Assembly: GCA_016584305.1 (NCBI GenBank)
Contig: JACEEZ010018248.1
Coordinates: 1 to 64,000, forward strand
Source of the DNA: Chionoecetes opilio
Lineage: Eukaryota; Arthropoda; Malacostraca; Decapoda; Majidae
Direction of reading: 5' to 3'
Length of the DNA stretch: 64,000 nucleotides
The translations under genes and the position numbers were made by a program. Of the stretch, positions 1 through 11,399 are shown piece by piece; positions within the stretch are counted from its first letter, which is position 1; each line of letters begins with the position of its first letter. The notes under the pieces were generated by a model that was not told where the DNA came from, searched no databases, and saw nothing but the letters and a program-made list of their open reading frames with translations.

Positions 1-932
1 TCCCCCCCCCCTTTTTCCCCAAAATTTGCCCCGGGGCCCGACTCCGCTTTTTGCTACCAAAAGATCCCGGGAAAAGGGGTTTCCTGTGACAGGGGCCTTA
101 AAGTTAATATATATAAAATTGTAAAAACTTTTAAAACTTAAAAAAAAACTTTAAAATATATTAAATTTTATAATCAATAAAAAAATAATATAAAATTTTT
201 CGGTACTACTTCTTAGTTTTAATTTTTGCAGGTTTCAAATATTTGTAAAAAGGTTTATTTTTACTTTAACTTACATTTCATAAAGTTTTGGAAAACACCT
301 ATAAAAAGCCAAGATAACCTCCTCATTTAGGAGGCGGGGAACAACGAAAGGCATATTATTTATATATATATATTATAAATATAATAAATATATATTATAA
401 AATTTATAAAATTATATATATATATATTATATATAATATATATATATATTATATAATTTGAGGACGGGCTTGCCGGAAATATACATTTTCATTAAAATAA
501 ATGTATCCATCCAAGAAAACTGTGTTAAAACTTTAGACCTTTTATTTCATAACAAAAACGAAAAAAAGAACAAAACAAGTAAAAAAAAAAGTTTAAAAAA
601 AGTTTTTTTATAAAAAAAGTAATAAAAAAGGGCTATAAACGCCCCATAAGTGATTTTGTCACGTAAATTTTTTTACTTGTTTCTACGTTTTTTTTGTTTA
701 TAGATTCGTGAATTTCAATAGACATGCAACTGCTGACACGTGCTAACAAGTGGTTTTTTTTGCTGGTTGTAAACTTGTACAACGGATATGGTCACAAGAT
801 GGGTAGGCTACAATAAAACAGACAAAAATAGATCGTACAATTCGAAATCATGCTAAAAAGGCTTTAAATTTGAGAATAGACTGTTTGTTAGACACAAAAA
901 AGTAAATTATTTTTTTACAAATGGGCATGTAA
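1..932. other. AT-rich stretch, no gene seen
   Basis: No recognisable coding region. The stretch is AT-rich, with a TA-type microsatellite at about 357-456 and many long A and T runs. The first 100 bases have many G/C homopolymers, as in other noisy parts of this window. Confidence 0.6.
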
Positions 933-1744
933 CCCCCCCCCCCCCCCCCCCGATATTATGGAAGAGGGATGTTGGGTGACAATAGAGGCACGGGCAGGGT
1001 GGAAAGTATTACTTATCTCCTGAACAAAAAAAACCAACTGCAAGCCACGCGACCTGTCCGACGATGTCATCAGAAAAGCGATTTGGTGAAGGCGGGGGGG
1101 TTTAAATGTGAAAAGGAGCCAGCGGTAATAGGGACCCCGAGGAGAAAAGTCCCAGGGTAAAAGGCGGGCACACCACGGCCAACGAACCCCCTTTGAAAAG
1201 GAATTGGGGGCCCTTTGGCAAGCAGGAGGGTACGTCTTTTCGGTCGACTCAGCTACTTGGTCCGAACCCCAGAAAGTTGGGGCGGGAGGGGGCAAACCAC
1301 AGCATTGGGTAAATTTGTACCCACGCATGCACACCACACACCGACCCTGCGGACCCAAAGAAAGAACTGCGTAAATGGGGGAAAAAAAATGAGTACGAGA
1401 TTAAGAAATGGTAGAAAAATCTTGTAAAAATACCGGGTTTTGATATTAAATTGTACTTGAAAGATTTACTTAAGAACAATTAGAAGTACTAAAAATTTAA
1501 ATGTCCTAAAGTAAAAGTAGAAAAAATAGTACCCTACCTCGTCATAAAGTACTCAAGTGTGAAACCCAAAAGACCATAGCCTCAACGTAGAGTTTTTTGG
1601 GAAACTAAAAAGTACCTATTAGATTATTATTTCCAGAGATATATAAAAATTATAAATACAGCAGTTATTATTGGTAAAATAAAGAAAAAGAATAAAAATA
1701 TTTATTGGCATATTTTTTGATTATTTTGATCAGCAAGGTTGTAA
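933..1744. other. Poly-C run and unrecognised sequence
   Basis: A run of about 19 C at 933-951 is followed by moderately GC-rich sequence to about 1400, then AT-rich sequence. Open frames exist on both strands around 915-1480, but they overlap each other, contain homopolymer-encoded residues and match no family I know. I see no gene. Confidence 0.5.
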
Positions 1745-2200
1745 AATTAGGCTAGGACCCCCCCATAACTAGTCAGGTTGTTTACATCGGTGCTTTGGGG
1801 GAATAGGCGGGATCCCGCGGGGGGACCTACAAAGGGAAAACAAGGCAGGGAAAAATTTCGATTATTTCGCGAAATTGTTTTCCCGGGTGCTATAACTGTG
1901 CTATGTTCTCGCTGACAACACTATAGAAAACCTGAGGTAAGGCTGATGTGCAGGGTTCAAACCAAAGAAAACGGGAGACAACAGAGCCCGTCAAAAGGGG
2001 AAGAAAACTGGTGGGTACGTAATTTTCCCCTCCCCCTTGCTTCTTTTAAATGGGGGACTTGCTGTGATGTTTTCCGGGGGCCCCCCCCACCCCGGCCCGG
2101 CGGGCCGGAAATATAGCACCGGGAAAAATCAATTTCGCCCAAAACAACCGAAATTTTTTCAAACGTCGATTTCTCTTTGTAGGGTACATATTCAGGGGTT
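1745..2200. repeat. Foldback repeat, noisy copy
   Basis: This is a degenerate copy of the repeat seen cleanly at 63545-64000 and 21269-21545. The forward arm (about 1750-2010) contains recognisable stretches such as GTTTACATCGGTGC and the GCTGATGTGCAG small-exon segment. The arm then folds back: 2030-2170 is the reverse complement, including AATTTCGCCCAAAACAAC. Many single-base indels relative to the other copies suggest sequencing error or age. Confidence 0.65.
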
Positions 2201-2329
2201 TTTTAAGATTAAAAAAACCTTATTAAAGAGTTCCTTTTTTTGTCTTCCCATAATAAGTAGGGGTAAACAGGTTTTTAAATGTTACTTTACGAGCCAATGA
2301 AAACTCTCGATCTTAAAACCCTCACCAAA

Positions 2330-2785
2330 ATTTTCTTTTATTTTTCTTTTACTCCATCCCTAAACAAGTTGCATAACCACCGGACTTTCCCTCCTTGCCT
2401 CATGGTACCTGGGACTTCGTCTACCCATATTTTTTTCCCCACAAAAATCGGGAAAAAAATCGCCCCGGTTTAAAGGTTGGTGATTTGTTGATTTTCTTTT
2501 ACTCCACCATAAACAAGTTGCTAACCCCCGGTGCATTACCCATCCCTTTCCCCATGGTACCCGGAAATGTCGTCTACCCATATTTTATCACGACACAAAT
2601 CGGGAAAAAACCCCCCGACGGTAAGGGTAGGGTTTGATCTGTTTGATTTATCTTATTACTCCACCCTAAAAAAGTTCCCTAACACGGTGACATTACCCTC
2701 CTTTCCCCATGGTACCTGGTACTCTCGCTACCGAAAAGCTCGTCCCTACCAAAACGGGAAAAACCCCCGACGGTAATGGTTAGGT
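2330..2785. repeat. Tandem repeat, about 145-150 bp unit, three units
   Basis: Three successive units start near 2335, 2485 and 2640. Each runs from a TTT-rich start through 'ACTCCA', 'CCCCATGGTACC', 'GTCTACCC' and 'ACGGTAA' to 'GGTTAGG'-like ends. A single related unit lies at about 23400-23560. The units are imperfect and contain homopolymer differences. No coding function is apparent. Confidence 0.65.
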
Positions 2786-2789
2786 TAGG

Positions 2790-3400
2790 TACCCTTAGGT
2801 TTGGTAAAGGGGCAGTTAGGTTTGGGGATTCTAAACACAGGGAAAAAAACTTATTATTTAATACAACTCCACTCTTTAACCCTTCAATACACCCCTTCCC
2901 TCCCCGCTACTCGTCATATGATTTGGTATTATCCAGATGAACGAACTCACTTTGGTGGACGAAAAATTTTTTTTGGGGGTGTTTTTTTTGTGTTTTAATG
3001 AATCGCAACCGTTTCGTCGCATTTTTTTAAATTTAAAAAATTATATTTTTATTTAATTTCAAAATTTTAATTTTAAATTTTAACCCAACCCATACCTAAC
3101 CTAACCTTACCTACTAAAAAAAAAAAAAAAATATCCGTTCCTAAAAAAAAAAAAAATAATCAATTGCGACAGAAAAGGTTTGCAGATTCATTTAAAAAAA
3201 ACATACAAACACACAGAAAAAAAAAGTTTTCGTCCACCAAAGTGAGTTTTGGTTTTTCATCTGGACTAAACCAAAATCATATACAAGTAATGGGGGGGAA
3301 TGTGGGATGTATTTAAGGGTTTAAAAAGTGGGGTATGTATGTATAAAAATAAACTTTTACCTGTGATTGAAATACCCAACCTAACGACCTTTACCTAACC
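2790..3400. repeat. Long inverted repeat (foldback)
   Basis: The arms at about 2790-3010 and 3175-3400 are imperfect reverse complements. Both contain TCACTTTGGTGGACGAAAA (forward at 2949, reverse at 3229) and the ATTTGGT/TCCAGATGAA block. The centre, about 3010-3170, is A/T homopolymer-rich. It may be a MITE or foldback element, but no terminal target duplication was found. Confidence 0.6.
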
Positions 3401-3784
3401 CAAAAGGGAACCAAAATAACCTTTACCCCGGCGAGTTTTTCCCCATTTAGTACCGAAGCTGAAAGGAGAAGACTCTGAGAGAAGGAGTGAGAGGGGGAGT
3501 AAATAAATAAATAAATATCTTATTTCCATGAAACATGGTTTTACTATCAAACTTACATCATAGATGTTCTATGAAAATATATACAAAAAATGAAACTTCT
3601 TCGGGAAAGTCACGCAAATAAAAAAAAATACATAAAAAGAAAGTAAAACGAAACATTAAAAGGAAATGAATTATAACAGTAAACATTAAAACTAAAAGCA
3701 CTTCAAATATCTGTAAAATACAACTAATAACATATGCAACTGCTATTTGATATGGGAAACAAATTATAGTTCACCTATGGTCAA
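3401..3784. other. Unrecognised AT-rich sequence
   Basis: GA-rich around 3465-3500, a short AAATA tandem at about 3500-3515, then AT-rich sequence. Nothing further is recognised. Confidence 0.5.
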
Positions 3785-4160
3785 TTAAAAGTAAATTTGT
3801 AAGTCAAGACTTAAAAGTGGAGATTCCATAATTAATGAGCATGAAGGCAAATTGTTCCATAGTAAGGCCTTTTTTCCCAGTGAGGGGTTTCTGGCACCAG
3901 TCTGTTCTGGCTCTTGGCACATAAAAGGTCTTTTAGCTGCCTTGTTTGTACTGGCTGTATTTCCTGACAATGGAAAACTAGATACCACTCCGGATACAAC
4001 CCTTTGACAGCCTTATAAGCAGCGAAACATTTTTCATAAATATATCGGTCTTTAATTGTTAACCACTTTAACTCTTTTATGATAGGAGTAACGTGATCCT
4101 TCTTTCTAGCTCCTCCAATAGCTAGTTTAGCGCAATATTTTGCAGTTTAAAACGCTCAAA
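3785..4160 (-). pseudogene. LINE reverse transcriptase C-terminal remnant
   Basis: On the minus strand the translation reads a C-terminal LINE module: HVTPIIKELKWLTIKDRY near 4100, AYKAVKGLYP near 4010, then VPRAR and LWNNLP near 3850. These are the usual tail motifs of jockey/CR1/L2-type non-LTR retrotransposons (helical thumb region, then the 'LWN.LP' block). At least two frame changes and internal stops break it. A GA microsatellite follows at 4221-4241. It is 5'-truncated and non-functional. The family clade cannot be fixed from this short piece. Confidence 0.65.
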
Positions 4161-5109
4161 AATAAAAGTTGAGAAAAGTATTTGTTGAGTCCCATATACC
4201 CATACAGTAATTCATTAAGCTGAGAGAGAGAGAGAGAGAGATTAATTTAATGCCAAAAATTAGCCAAGAATGAAAAACAGCCCCCTATCTTCCAAGCAAA
4301 AATATAAATCACCCCAACCACCAAGCGGAAAATCCCGGGCACTGGCGGGCAGATGATGGCCAGTTAATGAAATCCCTCAAAATACCTGACCTTGCCATCA
4401 GGTTGCAGCGTTAATAAAAAAATAGTCCTAATGGGGAAACTCGACCAGCCAGCCCACATTGTTATCGAGGTGCCCCCTCTTTCCCTTCCTAAAAAAATAG
4501 CCCTTTGGTTTATGGAGCAAAAAAACATAATGTGAAGGATAAGGGGTTGTGACCATTCACAATTCGTCAGTCATTATCGTAAACTTATTAATGTTTCATT
4601 CGAACGGTACACTTTCGTCATGTGGTTGTTTTGTTTACAGTTATCAGCTGTGACCCGCCGAGCGGGGAGCCTCGAACACCATGTCAGCCGTTCTGGCGAG
4701 CACAAAAACCCCGAAAAGCCGTAAGAAGCCGTTTTCTTTACGGCTTCTCTCAACCAAAATTTGCCTTATGAAAAGTATGGTCTTACTGAAAAAGAAAATG
4801 GGTTATTCCACTGCACTTAAAACAAAAAGTTAAATACTAAAACGATTTCTTCTATATGTATATTGTTATAGAACCTATTTCTGTAAATCATGTATATAAC
4901 CAAAAAAACCAAAAGTTTAGCGAGGAGCGATGAAATTTACTCTATGTTTTATATAGTCATAACGAATGTTCTAGAATTAACTATACCGAGGCAAGTCATA
5001 TTTTCCTTTATTTAGTCCGCCGCTAAGGACCAGATTCAAGAGGATGGGACTGCCGGAAAAAAGCACCAATTTGTTCAGGCATTCTAAGGGTCCTAGCTAT
5101 GTTTTGAAG
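4161..5109. other. Unrecognised sequence with a small ORF
   Basis: A (GA)n tract lies at 4221-4241. A 50-codon plus-strand ORF at 4681-4833 begins MSAVLASTKTPKSRKKPF and contains the hairpin-like GCCGTAAGAAGCCG...ACGGCTTCT. It precedes the PIN-family pseudogene at 5110 and could be part of that element, but this is a guess. No other feature is seen. Confidence 0.35.
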
Positions 5110-6510
5110 GGGACAAACGATCCATTATCAGAAGCCTCTATGAACCATTTTTGTGTTTAACGCTAATTTCAACCGGATGGGGGACCTGGACCCTTTCTTC
5201 AGCATGGAATCACCCATACCTCCTTTTTGGGCTGAAAGAGGGAAGCTGCGACAGGGAAGAAGCCCGGGTCTCCCCAACATTCTGGCCAGAAGACGAGAAA
5301 ACCCTCTGGTTTCATTGATGTTAAAAGTGCTCGATGGTGCTGCTGTGGTACACCTCCTCCCAGTGACGGGCATCACTACATTTGACGATTAGCAAGTGGA
5401 GTGTTTGTTCCCCACATTGAGGCACTGGAAACCTCTATGAGAGTAGTTGGGTAGGGGAAACAGGTACCTGGGACAACATTATCAAAAGAATCAAACCAGA
5501 GAAACGGGGAAGGTGTAGAAGGAAGGTGAAAGGCCGACCAAGGTCCCAGCAATGGCCTGATTCCTGCGGACCCAAAAAAACAAAGGTAGAACTCTTCCAG
5601 TTCCATCGAGAAGATGTATCCACACCTTCCCAGACGGAAAGCAGGTTTTGCAACAATCTGGAGCCTCTGTAGTCTGCATGGCACTGACCAACTTCGATGC
5701 CGCCAGGCCAAAGGGAGCAAAACAAGAATTTTGGGTCATCTAAAGTTTGCCCTGAGAGTTGGATGCCCCCAAACATGCCTTGGTACGCACCGGGATACTG
5801 ACGTTTTTTGTCATCCTCATCGGAAGTATCACTTTCTAGCAGAAGTATCCATCGGCTGAATCTGGGTCCTTCGGCAGGGGCAAGAACTTCTTTTTCCTAC
5901 ACATCAATGCCATCTGTATAACTCTGGGAAAAGAGAACCACAGCGCTACCATGTTCCAAAAGCTTCACAGGTGTGAACATTCTCTTTTTGGAAAAGGGAA
6001 AAAGTCGTTTGGGAAGATGGGGTGCCTATACCGAAGTCACAGATGCCTCAACTTCAGGGGTAAAAACATCACATGCACAAATCACCGTGGATTGCAGGAG
6101 TTCCAGAATGCTGGAAAACGTTTCACAGTCCGTTATATTGAAAAAGACCAGCCCTGGTGTCGGTGATGAAGCAAGAAAGGAACTGTTCTCCCAGAAACAG
6201 AACGATGGAGAACATTCCCCAACTCAAAAGGCCGCTGCAGCAAAACCAAGCGGCAGTGTACCAGGCTGGCATCTGGACAACCTGTCACAGGCCCAACAAC
6301 AGACCCAACTGTGAAGGGCTGCGTTGGACACTGGATGCAGAAACAAAGCCCTGGTTCCTGTCTGGAGCTCGCAGCCGCGCAGCAAAGGTGTAGTGAAACT
6401 TGTTGAAGTGTGCCTGCCAAAAGTGCTGCAGTTGTGGCGGGAGATGTTCATGCAAGAAAGCCAGCGGGAAAATGCCCCGAACTGTGCACTGCAAATTGAG
6501 AAGTAGCCCA
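5110..6510 (+). pseudogene. Decayed PIN-nuclease/CXC family gene
   Basis: The fragments follow, in the right order, a widespread multi-copy animal family of uncharacterised proteins with a PIN/FEN-like nuclease region and a C-terminal Cys-rich CXC-like domain. Near 5325 a segment reads LDGAAVVHLLPVTGITTFDD. Near 5590-5720 there are pieces of the central region. Near 5955 KSFTG and GKGKK correspond to the family's 'FTGCDTT...GRGKK' segment, here with the acidic GCDTT lost. Near 6290 WTLDAE corresponds to the 'W.LD' block, and near 6420-6505 a Cys-rich string CSCGGRCSCKKASGK ends the gene. Frame changes and stops occur throughout, so this is a pseudogene. It belongs to a different subfamily from the locus at 47742. 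Assignment rests on recalled family pattern and needs a profile search. Confidence 0.65.
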
Positions 6511-7039
6511 ACAAAATTCAATATGAACATACCTGCATTGTGATATGGGGGCTTAACAAGACATGGCATTCCTGCAGCTGTACAGGAGAACATGATTTTT
6601 GTAAATGAGTTTAATGAACTTATTTTTATAATGCACCGTCAGTAGATTACCCACGCATTTTGAATTGCAAGGAGTATGTTTAATTCGTTTTGCTAATAAA
6701 CTACATGTTTTCCGATGTCCGCAGGGGAGTTTAAAGTCGAATAAATTTTGATTTATGTTTTTTGACAGCCATTTTGGGGAATATTTGTTCTGGGTTATTA
6801 ATTTATAATAATAGATAACTTGATCCATAAACATTATCTAGGACTATCTTTTAAAAACCCTTTACCCTAATTTCCACAGCGGAAATGTCAAATATAAAGA
6901 AGCGCCCTTATAGCCCATCTGAGTGATGGGATCATTTGTCTCCCTCTCAAAATCATAGCTAGAGCCGTAGAGTCCCTGAAAAAATTTTGGTGCTTTTATC
7001 CGGCATGTCCCCATCATTTCACTAAGCTGCCGGACTATA
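6511..7039. other. No gene recognised
   Basis: AT-rich sequence between two repeat remnants. No motif, repeat or convincing reading frame was seen. Confidence 0.5.
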
Positions 7040-7200
7040 TTTTTGTGTATCAATTAAATAGAAATCCTGGAAGTGCAATGAGTCGACGCATGAAGTCGTA
7101 ATGTTTTGAGTCAATCTACCAGCCCCAATGCGGGGCCAGCGGCTTCACCCACCACAATGCGCGGCATGCCGCCTCCACATTCATAACCTACTTGGTCGCA
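7040..7200. mobile_element. Fragment of a GGCGGCTCGTG-ended hAT-like element
   Basis: The segment matches the internal right part of the complete element at 27254-27946: both share GTGTATCAATTA, GCAATGAGTCGACGC, GTTTTGAGTCAATCT and ATGCGCGGCATGC in the same order. No ends are present. Confidence 0.7.
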
Positions 7201-7370
7201 GCCCTAAAACCATTAGCAAGTAAAACCTTTCAATAGCTGGGTCCTTCTTTCGTAAGGAAGTGCAGTCAGAAACAGCACATGTGTAAAGTGGCTTTATATT
7301 ATGCTGAAGCAAGTACGTTCTTCCTGCTAAGGCGTCACCTGCTGATATTGTTGTGGTAGTTTTAGGGATG

Positions 7371-7525
7371 TGCACCGGTATCCGGTATACCGAAATACCG
7401 GTATTTAGCACCGGTATTACCGGTATTTTTTATTTTCCGGTATACCGGTATCGGTATTTGTATTCCATCGGTATACCGGTATCGGTATATTATTTGGTCG
7501 GTATTGGATTTCGGTATTATGTTTT
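7371..7525. repeat. Subterminal ACCGGTAT palindrome cluster
   Basis: ATACCGGTAT-type motifs are repeated many times on both strands. The same clusters sit just inside both ends of copies B and C, and in degraded form at about 13125-13195. In hAT elements, repeated subterminal motifs are often transposase-binding sites; that role here is inferred. Confidence 0.7.
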
Positions 7526-7789
7526 TTTCTCGAAACAGACTCCTGACTAGTACCAAGACCAAGAACTGACTAGTGACTACTCCGACTGCCGAGACACGTA
7601 TGGTAGCGTAACGCTCATTGGCTCAGGGCCTCAGAATCTGAGGCGCGTGTTATCATTGGCCGATTGCAGCTCAGCTGACAATGCCGCTCTGTAAAACCTC
7701 CCTCCCTCCCTCTACCCCCGAGGGCAGACCATCACAGAAAACGGATCATTACATATCACACAGTCGTCACTATACAAATCTAGCCTAGC

Positions 7790-7830
7790 TCTTATTTTCA
7801 TTATTGTTATTATTATTATTATTATTATTA

Positions 7831-7869
<39 letters not shown>

Positions 7870-8035
7870 GTCTTAGTCTACTATTATTATGGTTAATAAT
7901 GGCATCATCATTTTCATTATTGTTATTATTATTATCATCCAAATTATTTATTATTTTTATTATTAATATAATTATTTCAAAGATATGTGTGTGTGTATGT
8001 GTGTGTATATGTGTGTGTGTGTGTGACTGTGTGTG

Positions 8036-8083
<48 letters not shown>

Positions 8084-8095
8084 GTGGTGTGTGTG
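7790..8095. repeat. TTA and GT microsatellites
   Basis: (TTA)n with TTG interruptions at about 7795-7950, and (GT)n at about 7988-8085. Equivalent TAA/CA tracts lie in copies B and C of the composite element, so they travel with it. Confidence 0.9.
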
Positions 8096-8143
8096 GGGCG
8101 GAGATCACACCTAGATATGACTAACCCTCGTATCTTTTTTTAA

Positions 8144-9214
8144 GCTCCTTCACACATTCCATAATCGAACCACGATAGCGCCTCCAATTTGATTATTGAC
8201 GCTATCGTTTAAATTTGACCACGATAAACGCAGACCACGATAGCCCCACAACAATGTCACGCGGGCCCGTACGTATGTGTCATGACGGTCGTAAGATGGG
8301 CACGATGGAGTCTGACAGCTGTAAGACTACGTCACGAATGGAAAATCAACGGTCATTTTGTCGTCACGATAGAGCTACGATAACCACGACAGTGCCATGA
8401 CGGTGCCATGAACGTATCACGATAGCGTCAAGAGCTAGCAACATATGCCTACACTGGGGTGTGTTGCCATGGTGATGGAGAAGGAAGGGGCTAGAGGATG
8501 AAGGTGGGAGAAACAGGGGTGGGGGTTGGTATGGAGAAGGGGGGGAAACGGGGGAGGGGGTTGTTTAAAAAAGAAGGGGTTGTTGGTGTGGGTAGGGAAA
8601 TGGGGAAGAGGGGAGTTGGGATGTAGAAGGCGTTAATTGTTGTTGTTGGCGATGTGAGTGGTTAAAAAGGGGGGTGGGGGTGTCACCCAGTGGTGAGGGA
8701 GTAGGGGGGTAGGGAGTCGAGGGGGGGTGTCACCTGTGATGAGGGAGTCGAGGGGGAGTGTCACCGCGTGGTGAGAGTAGGGGGGTAGGGAGTCGAGGGA
8801 GGGTGTCACCGCGTGGTGAGGGAGTAGGGGGAAGGGAGTCAGAGGAGGGTGAAGGTGAATGAGAAAGGGGGGAGAAGGCGGAAGAGGGTGCAAAAAAGGG
8901 GGGGAAGGTGGGTTGAAGACGCGCGTAACGTTTTTTTATCATCACGATAGACATACGACGATCACGATAGTGTCACGAAGCTGCTACATAGATAGCGATA
9001 GCGTCACGATAGACTTACGATAGCGCTGCGTTGGGTACAAAAAGCGGGGAGCTTCCCGATTTTTTAGTGCACGCACTAACTTTTCGTGGCCTCGGCAGAG
9101 CGCGTCACGAGCGTCACGAGCGGTCACGATGGACCCATAATCAGGACCATGACGGCGCTGCGCATTGTATTGTTGGCGCGCTCGTGGTTCCATTATGGAA
9201 TGTGTGAAGGGGGC
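8144..9214. mobile_element. TTAA-flanked element with CACGATAG repeats
   Basis: Terminal inverted repeats start GCTCCTTCACACATTCCATA at 8144 and end as its reverse complement (TATGGAATGTGTGAAGGGGGC) at 9214. The flanks are TTAA (8140-8143) and TTTA (9215-9218). The paralogous site in copy B (near 58200) is empty and reads GTATCTTTACCATC on the opposite strand, so this is a real insertion. Subterminal arrays of CACGATAG/CGTCACGATAG fill both ends. It is non-autonomous. A TTAA-type target suggests a piggyBac, Kolobok or related transposase; which one is unknown. Confidence 0.7.
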
Positions 9215-9321
9215 TTTACCATCTATTTTGAAGAAAATCGCGTTTCACGTGTCTCCGCCTGCGCCTTTGAAATAAGAACAATAATAATAATTAAAAATAA
9301 ATGATGATAATGATTATAATA

Positions 9322-9330
9322 AAAACAACA

Positions 9331-9382
<52 letters not shown>

Positions 9383-9715
9383 TAATATCAATGGTATTAA
9401 TGATAAGAATAAGTTATAATAATAATAATATTAACTCAGATAAAATAATCATAACAATAATAGTGATACTAACAATAATATTGATAACAATAATGATAAT
9501 AATAATCAAAATGATAATAATAATGATAATAATAATAATAATAATAATAATAATTAATAATATTGATAATGATCATAATAGATAAAATAAAGATACTGAT
9601 ACTGATACTGATACATATACTACCTAGATGCACACACAGTACACACACACACACACACACACACCATACACACACACACACCAGTACACACACACACACA
9701 CACAGACACCCACCC
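9322..9715. repeat. ATA-type and CA microsatellites
   Basis: Imperfect (ATA)n at about 9322-9580, (TGATAC)n at 9594-9616 and (CA)n at about 9640-9710. Confidence 0.9.
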
Positions 9716-9829
9716 ACCCACTATTACTATAGTCGTATGGGTGATAACAATGATAAACAATTTTTAATAATGAAATTTAGCATAGCAATACTAATAAAAA
9801 TTGTAATAATTATCAAACTATAATAATAT

Positions 9830-10745
9830 AAGCGAAAGTGTGTGTGTGTGTCTGTCTGCTGTCTGTCCGCGATAGGTGCCGCCCCCTGTGGCGGAATCCA
9901 TCATATGTCACAGTTTTGGAATCAGGGTTTACCAGGGGAAGGTTTAAGCCCACTAATAGGGTGATCCGAGCCTTTCCCTTTTTTTTTTTTTGTTGCAGCC
10001 TATTAGCGAGAACTGTGAAGAAAAAAAGTGGGTTGCGAGAATTGAGGAAACCTTTGATGTAGGGTGATGGGTAATAGGTGAGTGAATGGGTGGGGTGATG
10101 GGTAATGGGTGTGGGTGATGGGTGAGTGAATGGGTGGGGGTGATGGGTGATGGGTGAGGGAATAGGTGGGGGTGATGGGTAATGGGTGAGTGAATGGGTG
10201 TGTGGTGATGGGTAATGGTGAATGAAGGGTGTGTGGTGATGGGTAATGGGTGAGTGAATGGGGGGGGGGTGATGGTATGGGTGAATGAATGGGTGTGGGG
10301 TGATGGGTAATGGGTGAGTGAATGGGTGGGGGTGATGGGTAATGGTGAGTGAATGGGGGGGGGGAAAATACATTTATATTTCAGAAAGTTAGAAGGGGCT
10401 ATCTGGAGAGGTCTGTGTTTGGTGGGCCGAGGTGGTGGGTAATGGGTTCTTTGGAGAGTCTGTGTTGGTGGGCCTTCGGCCCCACCAACACAGGTGGTGG
10501 GCCAAAGGCCCACCAATAGCCCTCCGCAGGAGCTAGCCAAAAAGTCCGCCCGGGGGGCGGCTTTGCTTTCAGGAAAGTTAGAAGGGGCTATGATGTGAAT
10601 GGTTGGCGTTAATACATACATTTCTACATCCATGATTTCAGGAAAGTTAGAAGGGCTATCTGGAGAGTCTGTTTTTGGTGGGCCGAAGGCCCACCAACAC
10701 AGAACACAAACACAAAAGGGCCCCCCGGAGGCGGCTTTGCGCTAG
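9830..10745 (+). mobile_element. Helitron-like non-autonomous element
   Basis: The 3' end is a GC-rich hairpin (CCCCCCGGAGGCGG) followed by CTTTGCG and CTAG at 10742-10745, then T. The cleaner inverted copy at 54445-55181 has CCGCCCGGAGGGCGG plus CTTTGCGG plus CTAG. A hairpin about 10-12 nt before a terminal CTAG, inserted between A and T, is the Helitron 3' signature. A second, internal 3' module ends near 10565, indicating tandem duplication of the end. The body holds a GGGTGATGG minisatellite and GGCCTTCGGCCCACCA hairpins. The 5' end is not resolved. Confidence 0.55.
10055..10366. repeat. GGGTGATGGGTAATGGGTGA minisatellite
   Basis: Roughly 30-bp imperfect units built from GGGTGATGGGTAAT, GGGTGAGTGAAT and GGGTGGG. 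The reverse-complement array is at 54635-54955 in the second Helitron-like copy. Open frames across it are repeat-encoded His/Pro strings and not genes. Confidence 0.85.
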
Positions 10746-10783
10746 TAAGATAATAAGAATGAAAAAAAAACCAATAATGATAA

Positions 10784-11159
10784 TATATATATATATAATA
10801 TATTATATAGTATATATATATATATATATTTTATATATAAAATATATATAAATTATATATAAGGTGTATTATAACAGTTTCAGTCGCCACTATTCCAACA
10901 TTTCAACCCCTACTACCCCCCCTTTCGAGTCACACCCTCGATATCTTCTCCCTCCCTCCCCCCACCTATCCTCACCCATCACTGGAGCAAGGCGTGGTGG
11001 GGTGAGGGAAGGAACAAGGAGGGAAGGGGAGATAAGAATGAGTAAGTGTCATGTATGTTGGTGTGAGAAAACTTATAATACCAAGAAGGAAATACTGAAA
11101 TGGATCTAATGTGTGGTTTTAACAGCAGATAACTCGAGAGAGAGACGCAGATAGAGTAA
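10784..11159. other. TA microsatellite and unrecognised sequence
   Basis: (TA)n at about 10784-10862, then pyrimidine-rich and GGTGAGG-rich sequence. No gene is recognised. Confidence 0.5.
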
Positions 11160-11345
11160 GGGGCGATCTGATATAAGTTTTTAAGTGGATAAAGGGTTTT
11201 AATAAAGGAGAGGTAGGAAAAGTTCTTACGGCTATTAACCAGGGTAGAACAAGAAGTAATGGATTCAAGCTGGAAAGGCGTAATTTTGAAAGGAAATAGG
11301 GAAAAACTGGTTCACAAATAGGTGGTGAATGTTTGGAAGGGACTT
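11160..11345 (+). pseudogene. CR1-like LINE C-terminal fragment
   Basis: The plus frame reads NQGRTRSNGFKLERRNFERK at about 11235-11300, then after a stop and frame change, TGSQIGGECLEG-type sequence. In frame this corresponds to 'WFTNRVVN.WN', as also seen at 55375. This is the usual C-terminal block of CR1-type LINE reverse transcriptases. It is short, truncated and frame-shifted. Confidence 0.55.
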
Positions 11346-11399
11346 TGCTCCACCTCGATCCCTCCCCCCCTTTCCCCCAATATTCTTGCTGTGGTAAAT

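Noticed and set aside
915..1480. A 147-codon minus-strand gene and overlapping frames
   Set aside because: Starts in a poly-C-coded Gly run, overlaps equally long frames on the other strand, has no recognisable motif and lies in noisy sequence.
2330..2785. CRISPR-like spaced repeats
   Set aside because: The units are contiguous, long and imperfect with no unique spacers, and the genome is eukaryotic.
9813..10633. His/Pro-rich frames of 186 and 226 codons, and 54595-55005
   Set aside because: They translate the GGGTGATGGG / CCCATCACCC minisatellite of the Helitron-like elements.
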